This document shows, piece after piece, positions 15,808 to 24,500 of a stretch of 64,000 nt of DNA (the stretch's first letter is position 1; each line of letters starts with the position of its first letter). The stretch comes from JBCCGI01 sp039029355 (GTDB lineage: Bacteria > Planctomycetota > UBA1135 > GCA-002686595). Position numbers and translations under genes: made by a program. The stretch spans positions 1 to 64,000 of the forward strand of contig JBCCGI010000017.1 of the NCBI GenBank assembly GCA_039029355.1. The letters are read 5' to 3'. The notes under the pieces were generated by a model. The model worked only from the letters and a program-made list of their open reading frames with translations. It was not told the DNA's origin and searched no databases.

Positions 15808-17357
15808 GCGCCGACATCATCCTCCCTCGGGACGAGCGCGTCGACGCCTTTGTCAGCCGCAAACCGGGCGAAGCGCCTGGCGAAGCGCTCGCGCTCCACC
15901 ACCATGTCGGCGCGCATGCGCTCCTGCCACCGCCCCATCGCCAGGAGCGCGCGGGCGCTCTCGGGGGTATCCCCCTTCATCTCCCCCGCGAGGTGTTCGA
16001 GCAGCTCGATCTGGACCTCGTAGTCGTTGAAGGTCCCCAGCGTGTCCTGCAGCCGTTTCAGCCGTTTCAGGAGCGCCCGCGTGCCCTCGGGCTCGAACAG
16101 CGGGCCGAACGCGTCGATCAGGTAGCGCAGCTTCTTGCACTGGATGCGCAGCCGGTGGACCTTCCGCGCCGGGGTGCCGGCGTCGATCTTCGCCCCCCGT
16201 CTCAGCACGCGCTCGAAGCGCCGGGCGATCCGCTCGCGCGCGACGGTGCGGATGGCGCGGCTGGCGTCGGCGGGCGGGTCGGCGCGCTGTGTGTCGGTGT
16301 CCAGCTCGCGCAGCCAGCTGCGCTTCAGCTCGGTGTAGCGGGGCGACCGAAGCGCGCGCAGCAGCCGGCGGCGCTCGCGCTGGCGCGTGCGGGAGAGGTG
16401 CTGCTGCAGCGGGCCGAGCGCCGGGTCGAGCTCCTCCTCGCGAAAGCGCAGCAGGAACACGTCCAGGTCGCGCAGCGGCCCGGTCACGCTTCCGAGCCAG
16501 GCGAGCCCGTCGGCGCCCGCCGCGACCGACTCGGGGTCGAGCAGGTCGCCCATCTGCCCCACGATCGAGCGCGAGCGCCGCGTCGCCACGCGGAAGTCGT
16601 GCAGGAACTCGGAGTCGAGGTCGCGCAGCACGCCGTCCTCATTCGCTTCGATCACGCCGAGGTAGCGCCGCAGCACGGCCCGCGTGGCCTGGTCCGCGCG
16701 CATGCGCGGGTGCAGGTCGCTGGCCGGTGAGGAGGGGTCGTCGCCAGGCCACCAGCCGACGGCGCGCAGCCCGACCTCGAGCGTCGAGCCCTTCAGCGGC
16801 ACCACGCCGGGCAGCGCCGCGAGCTGGCGCGCGACCTCGGCGGCACAGGGCTCGTAGCCGCGCAGCGGCTCGACGCGAAGCGTGGTCTGGACCGGCCAGG
16901 CCTCCCCCTCCGGCAGGCAGGCCTTGCCCTCTTCGAGGACCACGCGCGCGACGACCTTCGCCTCGGCGTCGATGGCCTCGAGCGTCGTCGCGCGGGTGCG
17001 CAGCACGAGCCGCGGCAGCAGCCGACGCATCCGGGCCAGGGGCACGACCAGCTCGCGCAGCCAGCCCTCGGGCAGGTCCCAGGCGAAGCCCGGGCCGCGG
17101 GAACGCGCCGAGCGCGGCGGCCCGCCGTCGCGCGGCTCGACGCGCAGCTCGCCGTGCGTCCCGGCGCGCGTCTGAGCGAGCTCGAAGCCGCCGCGGTACA
17201 GCCGCCAGTCGAACGTGTCGAAGTAGGTGCGCTCCCGGTCCGCGGCCGCGAGGAGCCGGGACGGCATCAGGGCCGCGAGGTCTTCCAGCACCTCGCCGGG
17301 CGCCGTCTCCGGCTGCACCGTGAAGGTGAGCCGCGGCCGTTTCGGGTTGCGCGTCAT
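15804..17357 (-). CDS. CYTH-like and CHAD domain protein, predicted polyphosphate binder
   Basis: A 517-residue protein. Residues ~1-215 resemble a CYTH/triphosphate-tunnel domain (RERTYFDTFDWRLYRGGFEL and a later VARVVLEEGKA). Residues ~225-510 are a CHAD domain with its conserved basic helices: LHDFRVATRRSRSIV, VTGPLRDLDVFLLRF, HRLRIQCKKLRYLIDAF and LQDTLGTFNDYEVQIELL. CHAD proteins bind polyphosphate and several locate to polyphosphate granules; CYTH domains act on tripolyphosphate or similar ligands. The cluster with sixA, ppk and ppx supports that role. It overlaps the parA-like gene by 4 bases and starts 36 bases after the sixA stop. Confidence 0.9.
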   Translation of the reverse strand: MTRNPKRPRLTFTVQPETAPGEVLEDLAALMPSRLLAAADRERTYFDTFDWRLYRGGFELAQTRAGTHGELRVEPRDGGPPRSARSRGPGFAWDLPEGWLRELVVPLARMRRLLPRLVLRTRATTLEAIDAEAKVVARVVLEEGKACLPEGEAWPVQTTLRVEPLRGYEPCAAEVARQLAALPGVVPLKGSTLEVGLRAVGWWPGDDPSSPASDLHPRMRADQATRAVLRRYLGVIEANEDGVLRDLDSEFLHDFRVATRRSRSIVGQMGDLLDPESVAAGADGLAWLGSVTGPLRDLDVFLLRFREEELDPALGPLQQHLSRTRQRERRRLLRALRSPRYTELKRSWLRELDTDTQRADPPADASRAIRTVARERIARRFERVLRRGAKIDAGTPARKVHRLRIQCKKLRYLIDAFGPLFEPEGTRALLKRLKRLQDTLGTFNDYEVQIELLEHLAGEMKGDTPESARALLAMGRWQERMRADMVVERERFARRFARFAADKGVDALVPREDDVGA

Positions 17358-17393
17358 GGTGGGGGGAGGCGGATGGAAGCGAGCCGGTCTTGC

Positions 17394-17882
17394 TCAGGGC
17401 GCCGAGCTCTCGCGGAGGAGCGCCAGCGTCTTGGCCGGCCAGAGCGCGCGCAGCTGCATCCCGCCGGGGACGGGCTCGCCTTCAAGCCAGGCGACGGCGC
17501 CCTTGGCGAAGCGCACGCCGTACCCGCTGCCGCCGCACAGCTGGGCGAGCAGTCCCGACATCCAGGGCTCGTGCCCGACCAGCGCGGTGCCGTCGGTCCG
17601 CAGGCGGGTCAACATCGCGGCGTCGGGCGGGCTGACCAGGTCGGGCGAGACCTCCATCGGGCCGTCGAGCAGAGGCTTGAGCAGCTCGGCGGTCTGGACG
17701 GCCCGCAGCAGCGGACTGTGCTCGACCCGCTTCAGCCGGACGCCCATTACCCGCAGCGCCCAAACCGCGCTCGCAAAACGCTCCCGGCCGAGTGGGGAAA
17801 GGGGGCGCTCGGAGTCGGTCGGGGGGCCGTCGCTCCCGCCCAGGGGAAGCGCAATCGCGTGCCGGACCAGGAACAGCTCCAC
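17394..17882 (-). CDS. sixA: SixA-type histidine phosphatase
   Basis: A 162-residue member of the histidine phosphatase superfamily. The phospho-accepting motif is LVRHAIA at 5-11 (RH in place of the RHG of phosphoglycerate mutases, as in SixA); the second catalytic His is in LVGHEPWMS, and SPLLRAVQTAELL is typical. SixA removes phosphate from His in phosphorelay or PTS-Ntr proteins. In polyphosphate neighbourhoods related small phosphatases are often found beside CHAD genes. The start codon is GTG. It is the first gene of the leftward sixA-CHAD-parA unit and is divergent from ppk, with 80 bases between them. Confidence 0.87.
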   Translation of the reverse strand: MELFLVRHAIALPLGGSDGPPTDSERPLSPLGRERFASAVWALRVMGVRLKRVEHSPLLRAVQTAELLKPLLDGPMEVSPDLVSPPDAAMLTRLRTDGTALVGHEPWMSGLLAQLCGGSGYGVRFAKGAVAWLEGEPVPGGMQLRALWPAKTLALLRESSAP

Positions 17883-17962
17883 GGACGCTAGAGTGTAGGC
17901 CGCCCGGCCCCGCCTTGGTCCGATCTTTAAAGAAGCAGTCCGGAAACGCCGAGAATCGCTGA

Positions 17963-20104
17963 ATGGCTTCGCCGCCCCCCCTCGACCTGAACGACCCGAA
18001 GCTCTTCTTCAACCGAGAGCTGTCGCTGCTCAAGTTCAACGCCCGGGTACTCGCCCAGGCAAAGGCGGAGAGCACGCCGCTGCTGGAGCGCTTGCGCTTC
18101 CTGACCATCTGCAGCCGCAACCTCGACGAGTTCTTCGAGGTCCGGGTCGCGAGCCTTAAGCAGCAGGTCAGCTACGACCTGGTGCACGCGGGCGCCGACG
18201 GGCTGGTGCCGAGCGAGACGCTGCGCCGCATCAGCGAGGACGCGCACGAGCTGGTCGAGGAGCAGTACCGCACGCTGAACGACGAGCTGCTGCCCGCGCT
18301 CGAGCGCGAAGGCATCCGCGTACTCGCGCGCTCGGAGTGGACCGACGAGCAGCGCGCCTGGATCCGCCGCTTCTTCAAGACCGAGGTGCTGCCGGTCATC
18401 ACGCCGATGGCGCTCGACCCCGCGCACCCGTTCCCGCGCGTCATCAACAAGGGCCTCTCGTTCGTCATGTCGGTCGAGGGCAAGGACGCCTTCGGCCGCA
18501 GCACGCGCGTCGCGGTGCTCCAGGTACCGCGGTCGCTGCCGCGCCTGATCCGCCTGCCGCGCTCGATCTCGGGCGGGATGAACGACTTCGTGATGCTCTC
18601 GTCGGTCGTGCACGCCAACGCCGAGGCGATGTTCCCCGGCATGAGCGTGACCGGCTGCTGGCAGTTCCGGCTGACGCGCAACAGCGACCTGTGGGTCGAC
18701 GAGGAGGAGGTCGAGGACCTGCTGCAGGCGCTGAAGGGCGAGCTGCGCAGCCGCAACTACGGCGAGGCCGTGCGTCTGGAAGTCGACGCTAACTGCGACG
18801 AGGAGATCCTCCAGTTCCTCCTGCGCACCGTGCGCCTCGACCACGAAGACGTGTACCCGGTCGACGGCCCGGTCAACCTCGCGCGGCTCGGCGCGATCTA
18901 CGACCTGGTCGACCGGCCCGAGCTCAAGTTCGCGCCGTTCGTGCCCGGCATCGAGAACGCGCTGCGCCACGGCGCGGACATCTTCGACACCCTGCGCGAG
19001 CGCGACGTGCTGCTGCACCACCCCTACGAGTCCTTCGCGCCGGTCGTGGACTTCCTCCAGCGCGCGACGTCGGACCCCAAGGCGCTGGCGATCAAGATGA
19101 CGCTCTACCGCACCGACGCCGAGTCGCCGCTGGTCGAGTCGCTGATCGACGCCGCGCGGGCGGGCAAGGAGGTCACCTGCGTCGTCGAGCTGCGCGCGCG
19201 CTTCGACGAGGCGGCGAACATCGACCTCGCGACGCGGCTGCAGGAGGCGGGCGCCAACGTGGTCTACGGCACGGTCGGCTTCAAGACGCACGCGAAGATG
19301 CTGCTGGTCGTGCGGCGCGAGGGACGCTCGTTGAAGCGCTACGTGCACCTCGGCACCGGCAACTACCACCCGGGCACGGCGCGGGCGTACACCGACTACG
19401 GGCTGATGACATCGTCGCCCGAGCTGACCGAGGACGTGCACAAGATCTTCCTGCAGCTCACCGGGCTCGGGAAGGTGACGCGCCTCAAGAAGCTGCTCCA
19501 GTCGCCCTTCACTCTGCACAAGCGGCTGCTGGAGCTCATCAACGACGAGGTCGAGCACGCCAAGAAGGGCAAGCCGGCGCGCATCGTGGCCAAGGTGAAC
19601 TCGCTCAACGAGCCCGAGGTGATCCGCGCGCTGTACCGCGCCTCGCAGGCGGGCGTGAAGGTCGACCTGATCGTGCGCGGCATCTGCACGCTGCGCCCGG
19701 GCGTGCCCGGCGTGTCGGAGAACATCCGCGTGCGCTCGATCGTCGGGCGCTTCCTCGAGCACTCGCGCATCTTCTACTTCCACGCCGACGGCGCGGAGAA
19801 GACGTTCCTCGCGAGCGCCGACTGGATGGAGCGCAACCTGCTGCGCCGCGTCGAGACCTGCTTCCCGATCGAAGACCCCGCGCTGCGCGCCGAGGTCATC
19901 CGCGACGGAATCGACACGTACCTCGCCGACAACTCGCAGGCGTGGGTGCTAGGGCGTGACGGTGAATACACCCAGGTGAAGCCCGGCCAGCGTATCGAGC
20001 GCTTGGCACAGACAATCCTGCGCGAGCGCCTCGCCGGCCTAGGAGGCCGAAAACCGGATCCCGGCCGCGGCAAGGGCCGCGGCCTCCGCCGCAAGGTCGG
20101 CTGA
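17963..20104 (+). CDS. ppk: Polyphosphate kinase PPK1
   Basis: A 713-residue enzyme that reversibly adds the gamma-phosphate of ATP to polyphosphate. All PPK1 domains are present: N domain (FFNRELSLLKFNARVLAQ, then RNLDEFFEVRVASL), head domain, and the two phospholipase-D-like C domains. The phospho-enzyme His is H443 (GFKTHAKMLLV) and the second essential His is H462 (HLGTGNYH); their spacing of 19 equals that of H435/H454 in the E. coli enzyme. ATP-site residues in TLYRTDAESPLV and ELRARFDEAANI are intact. Its last 66 bases overlap the tail of the convergent ppx gene. Confidence 0.97.
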   Translation: MASPPPLDLNDPKLFFNRELSLLKFNARVLAQAKAESTPLLERLRFLTICSRNLDEFFEVRVASLKQQVSYDLVHAGADGLVPSETLRRISEDAHELVEEQYRTLNDELLPALEREGIRVLARSEWTDEQRAWIRRFFKTEVLPVITPMALDPAHPFPRVINKGLSFVMSVEGKDAFGRSTRVAVLQVPRSLPRLIRLPRSISGGMNDFVMLSSVVHANAEAMFPGMSVTGCWQFRLTRNSDLWVDEEEVEDLLQALKGELRSRNYGEAVRLEVDANCDEEILQFLLRTVRLDHEDVYPVDGPVNLARLGAIYDLVDRPELKFAPFVPGIENALRHGADIFDTLRERDVLLHHPYESFAPVVDFLQRATSDPKALAIKMTLYRTDAESPLVESLIDAARAGKEVTCVVELRARFDEAANIDLATRLQEAGANVVYGTVGFKTHAKMLLVVRREGRSLKRYVHLGTGNYHPGTARAYTDYGLMTSSPELTEDVHKIFLQLTGLGKVTRLKKLLQSPFTLHKRLLELINDEVEHAKKGKPARIVAKVNSLNEPEVIRALYRASQAGVKVDLIVRGICTLRPGVPGVSENIRVRSIVGRFLEHSRIFYFHADGAEKTFLASADWMERNLLRRVETCFPIEDPALRAEVIRDGIDTYLADNSQAWVLGRDGEYTQVKPGQRIERLAQTILRERLAGLGGRKPDPGRGKGRGLRRKVG

Positions 20105-21544
20105 CGTCAGCGGGTGCTCCTCGAGCCAACCCTCGGGGAAGCGCAGCGACAGGTTCTCGCCGTCGGCCTCCGCGTCAAACGACGGGAGCTCGGTGGCCCC
20201 GCGGCCGCGGTTCAGGTTGACCGCAATGCGCAGGATCGCGCAGAGCCGGCGCGCCACCTCCGAGTAGTACGGCGGCAGGAGCTCGAAAGCCTCGGGCTCG
20301 ATCTTCCGGCGGTGGTAGCGCACGAGCGTCGCGATCAGCGCGCGCGCCTCGCGCGAGAAGCCAGGCATCGTCGAGTTCGCTACCAGGTAGCCCGAGTGCT
20401 TGTGGTAGCCGCTGTAGGCGACCGCGAGCCCGATCTCGATCAGCCGCGTCGCCCAGCGCAGGTAGCGCGTACCGCGGCGCTTGTCGAGCTCCCACGCCCG
20501 CGCGACCTGCTTGAAGAGGTCCAGCGCGGTCACCTCGACGCGCGCCGCCTGCTCGATGTCGACGTGGTAGCGCTGCGCAAGCGTCTCGACGGTGCGCTCG
20601 CGCACGTCTTGCTGCTCGATGCGGCCGACGAGGTCGTACAGGATGCCCTCGCGCAGCGCGTAGTCCGAGGTGCGCAGCACGTCGACGTCGAACCCGTCGC
20701 AGACCGCCTTCAGGATCGCGACGCCGCCGGCGATCACGGGGGCGCGCTCCTCCTGCAGCCCGGGGAGCGCCAATTGCGATGCCGAGCCGAGCCGCACCAG
20801 CTCCTTGCGCAGCCGCTTCAGCGCGCCGAGCGTCGTCCAACCGTCCGACCAGCCGTTCTCGCGGACGATCTGCCGGATCGCGCGCGCGGTTCCGGACGAG
20901 CCCACGGCGTCGCGCCAGCCGGCTTCGCGGTAGCGCTTCTCGATCGGCTCCAGCTCCTGGCGCGCCGCGATCTCGGCCTTGCGGAAGGCTTCGCGTGTGA
21001 GGCGACCTTCGGGGAAGAAGCGCCGCGTCCACGAGACGCAGCCCATGTGCATGCTGTTGAGGAGCCGCGGCTCGAAGCCCTCGCCCACGATGCACTCGGT
21101 GCTGCCGCCACCGATGTCGACCACCAACCGCGGCCCCTCGCCGAACTCGACGTCGTGCGAGACGCCCAGATAGATCAGGCGCGCCTCCTCGACGCCGGGC
21201 AGGATCTCGACCGGCGAGCCCAGGATCTTGCGCGCGCGGCTCAGGAAGCGACCGCTCTTCTTGGCGCGGCGCAGCGTGTTGGTGCCGACGACGCGCACGC
21301 GCTGCGGGCGCACGCCGCGCAGGCGCTCAGCGAAGCGCTCGAGGCAGGCGAGCGCCCGCTCGGTTGCCTCGGGGGCCAGCGTGCGGTCCTCGCGTAGCCC
21401 GGCGGCGATCCGCACCGGCTCGCGCAGGCGGTCGAGCAGCGAGATGTGATCGCCGAGCACCCGGCCGATCACCATGTGGAAGCTGTTCGATCCGAGATCG
21501 ACGGCGGCCAGCGACTCGCCTTCGGTTTCCTTGGACACGCTCAC
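20039..21544 (-). CDS. ppx: Ppx/GppA exopolyphosphatase / pppGpp phosphohydrolase
   Basis: A 501-residue member of the ASKHA-fold family that removes terminal phosphates from polyphosphate and often also converts pppGpp to ppGpp. Signatures are AAVDLGSNSFHMVIGR (phosphate loop 1), VVGTNTLRRAKKS, catalytic Glu in LPGVEEARLIYLGVSH, VVDIGGGSTECIVGE (loop 2) and GSSGTARAI. The C-terminal ~190 residues form an HD-like helical domain (YHVDIEQAARVEVTALDL, SGYHKHSGYL). The start is GTG. The 66-base tail-to-tail overlap with ppk means the two transcripts, which encode opposing activities, are antisense to each other at their 3' ends. Confidence 0.94.
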   Translation of the reverse strand: MSVSKETEGESLAAVDLGSNSFHMVIGRVLGDHISLLDRLREPVRIAAGLREDRTLAPEATERALACLERFAERLRGVRPQRVRVVGTNTLRRAKKSGRFLSRARKILGSPVEILPGVEEARLIYLGVSHDVEFGEGPRLVVDIGGGSTECIVGEGFEPRLLNSMHMGCVSWTRRFFPEGRLTREAFRKAEIAARQELEPIEKRYREAGWRDAVGSSGTARAIRQIVRENGWSDGWTTLGALKRLRKELVRLGSASQLALPGLQEERAPVIAGGVAILKAVCDGFDVDVLRTSDYALREGILYDLVGRIEQQDVRERTVETLAQRYHVDIEQAARVEVTALDLFKQVARAWELDKRRGTRYLRWATRLIEIGLAVAYSGYHKHSGYLVANSTMPGFSREARALIATLVRYHRRKIEPEAFELLPPYYSEVARRLCAILRIAVNLNRGRGATELPSFDAEADGENLSLRFPEGWLEEHPLTSADLAAEAAALAAAGIRFSAS

Positions 21545-21587
21545 GCGGGCCCTAGTCTGCCGCAGCGGACATCATCGCGCGAGGGCG

Positions 21588-24500
21588 CTAGCCGCGCGTT
21601 ACCAGTCGGCCGCCGTCCGCGCCCGACCCGGGGCCGAGCTCGAGCACGAGATCGCCGGCGCCGATCAGCGAAGCGCGGTGTTCCGCCGCGACGATTAAGT
21701 TGCCGCGCGACACGAGCCGACGGACGACGCTGACGAGCCGGACCAAGTCGGCCTCGTGCAGCCCGGTCGAGGGCTCGTCGAGCAGGTACAACGACGGCGC
21801 GGGCGAGCCCAGCGTCCCCGCCGCCAGCGCGACGCGCTGCGCCTCACCGCCCGAGAGCTCTCGCCGGCGGCGGCCCAGGGGCAGATAGCCGAGTCCGATC
21901 TCGACCAGCGCCTCGACGCCCGTGCGGAGCTTGCCCTTGGGCAGCTCGGGCAGCTCGCCGGCCGGACGCTCCAGGAAGTCGGCCACGCTGAGCCCCTCCC
22001 ACGCCACGGCGAGCACCGCGTCGCGATAGCGCCGGCCGCCGCACGCGGGGCAGGGCAGCGCCAGGTCGGCCATGAAGTCCATCGCGACATCCTCGCGGCC
22101 GGTGCCGCGGCACGTCTCGCAGCGTCCCGCCGGGCTCTGGAACGAGAAGGCCGCGCGGGTGAGGCCCAGCTCGGGGTCGCGCTTCGCCTGGGCGTGATAG
22201 AGCGACTGGAGCGGTCCCAGGAGGCCGAGCGCGCTCAGCATCGAGCCACCGGCCCCCAGCCGGCGCGAGCTGCGGACCTCGCCGAGGTCCTCCAGCCCCC
22301 AGCCGGGGCGGACCGCGCCGTCCTCGCCGACGCGCTCGATGCCGTCGCAACCGACCGGCCGACCGGCGCGCGCGGAGGCCTCGAGCACACCGAACAGCAG
22401 GCTGCTCTTGCCGCTGCCCGACACGCCGGTGACGCACACGAAGCCGGCGGAGGGCAGCTCGACGTCGATCGCCCGCAGGTTGTGGGCGCGCGCGCCGCGG
22501 TTGCGCAGCCGCTCGCGCGTCGGCGGCGGAGCCTGAGGCGCGAGCGCGGCTCCGGCGCGGAGCGCGCGTGCGGTCGGCCCGTCTCCCGCCAGCACCTCGG
22601 CGGGCGGCCCCGCCGCGGCGACCCGGCCGCCCTCCGCGCCGGCGCCGGGCCCCAGCTCGATCAGGTGGTCGGCCGCGCGCAGCACCTCGGGCCGGTGCGA
22701 CACGACGACCAGCGTGTTGCCGCCGTCGCGCAGCCGCGCGAGGCGCTCGAGCAGGCGCTCGACGTCGCGCGCATGCAGGCCCGCCGCGGGCTCGTCGAGC
22801 ACGTACGTCACGCCCGTCAGCCCGGCGCGGAGCACGCTCGCGATGCGCGTGCGCTGCAGCTCGCCCTCGGACAGCGTGCGGCTCCGGCGGCCGAGGCTGA
22901 GGTGGCCCAGGCCGAGCGCAGCAAGGTCGTCCAGCCGCCCGCGCAGCTCGGGCAGGAGCGCGTCGAGCACGGCGCGCTGCCAGGGCTCGACCTCGACGGC
23001 CTCGAGCGCCGGCAGCACCGCTGCGAGCGGCAGAGCCTGCAGCTCGCCGAGCGTGCGCCCGCCGACTACGACCGCCGCCGGATCCGGCGCCAGGCCTCCG
23101 CCGCCGCACGCCGCGCAGGCGACGTCGACGAGCGGCGCGCGCCACTCGTCCGCGCTCTTGGCGCCGGCCCGGCGGCGCGCCTCGCGCTCGACCAGCGCGC
23201 ACAGCCCCTCCCAAGGCCCGCGGAACTCGTGCCGGCCGGAGCGCTGGCCGCGCTGGAAGTCCCAGCGCACGTCGAAGACCGCGTCGCCGGCGCCGTGGAG
23301 CGCGATGCGGCGCGTCTCGTCGTCGAGCTCGGCCCAGGGGCGCCCGAGGTCCGCGTCCGGCCCGAGCGCGGCGCGCAGGGTCGCGACGTGCTGTCCGTCG
23401 GGCTCCGAAAAGAAGCGGCCGGGCCGCGTGCCCGACAGCGCGCCGCCGGCGACGGGCAGCGAAGGGTCGGTCACGAGCAGGTCGGGATCGCAGCGCGCCA
23501 CGACGCCGCGGCCTTCGCACGCGGGACACGCGCCCAGCGACTGCTCGGTGCTGAAGTGCGCCGCCGACAGCCCGCAGGGCGCGTCCGCGAGCGTCCCGGC
23601 GCGCGAGTACAGCAGCCGTAGCAGCGGTCCGAGCTCGGACTGGGTTGCGACGGTCGAGCGCTCCCCGGCGCGCGCCTGCCCCTGGCGCAGGGCAAGCGTT
23701 GGCCCGAGCCCCGCGGCGCTCTCCAGCGGCGGGCGCGGCTGGCGGCGCACGTAGCGCCGCACCTGAAACGGCAGGCTCTCCGAGAAGCGGTGCCAGGCCT
23801 CGGCGGCGAGCGTGTCGAAGGCGAGCGAGCTCTTGCCGCTGCCCGAGACGCCCGCGATCGCGGTCCAGCGGCCGTGCGGCACGTCGACGTCGACGCCGGC
23901 CAGGTTGTGGGTGCGCACGCCGCGCAGCCGGATCGCGGGCGGCGGCTCGGGGAGCTCGCGCGCACCGCGCACGGGGCCGAGCGGCGCGAGGTCGGGCTCG
24001 ACGGCGTCGCGCGCGCGGCCGGCTTCGAGCTCGGTCACGACGTCCGCCGCCGCCCACAGATGGCGGTGGTGCGAGATCGCGACGACGGTGTGCCCCGCGT
24101 CGACCAGCGCGTCGAGCGCGCGCAGGAGGAGCGCCACGTCGCCCGGGTGCAGGCCGCGGTCGGGCTCGTCGAGCAGCAGGAGCGACGGCGATGCGTCGCG
24201 CGTGCCCAGCAGCGTCGCGAGCTTCACGCGCTGCGCCTCGCCGCGGCTCAGGCGGTTTGAGGCGTGCCCGAGGCACAGGTAGCCGAGCCCCAGCTCGTCC
24301 ATCGCACGCACCAGCGCCTCGAGCGGAGCGTCGCCGGCGAAGTACTCGCAGGCCTCGCGGACCGTCAGCGCCAGCACCTCGGCGATGTTGAGCCCGCGCA
24401 CGCGTACGGCGAGGGTCTCGGGCGCGTACCGCCCGCCTCCGCAGGCGTCGCAGTCGAGCTCGACGTCCTCGAGCAGGTGCAACCCGACGCGGCGGAAGCC

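Noticed and set aside
17927..19783. 618-codon open frame antisense to ppk
   Set aside because: It is a G+C-driven shadow of the well-supported ppk gene, with an Arg/Val/Leu-rich composition and no recognisable domain.
21756..23621. 621-codon open frame antisense to the uvrA-like gene
   Set aside because: Low-complexity Arg/Ala composition and complete overlap with a gene full of intact ATPase motifs.
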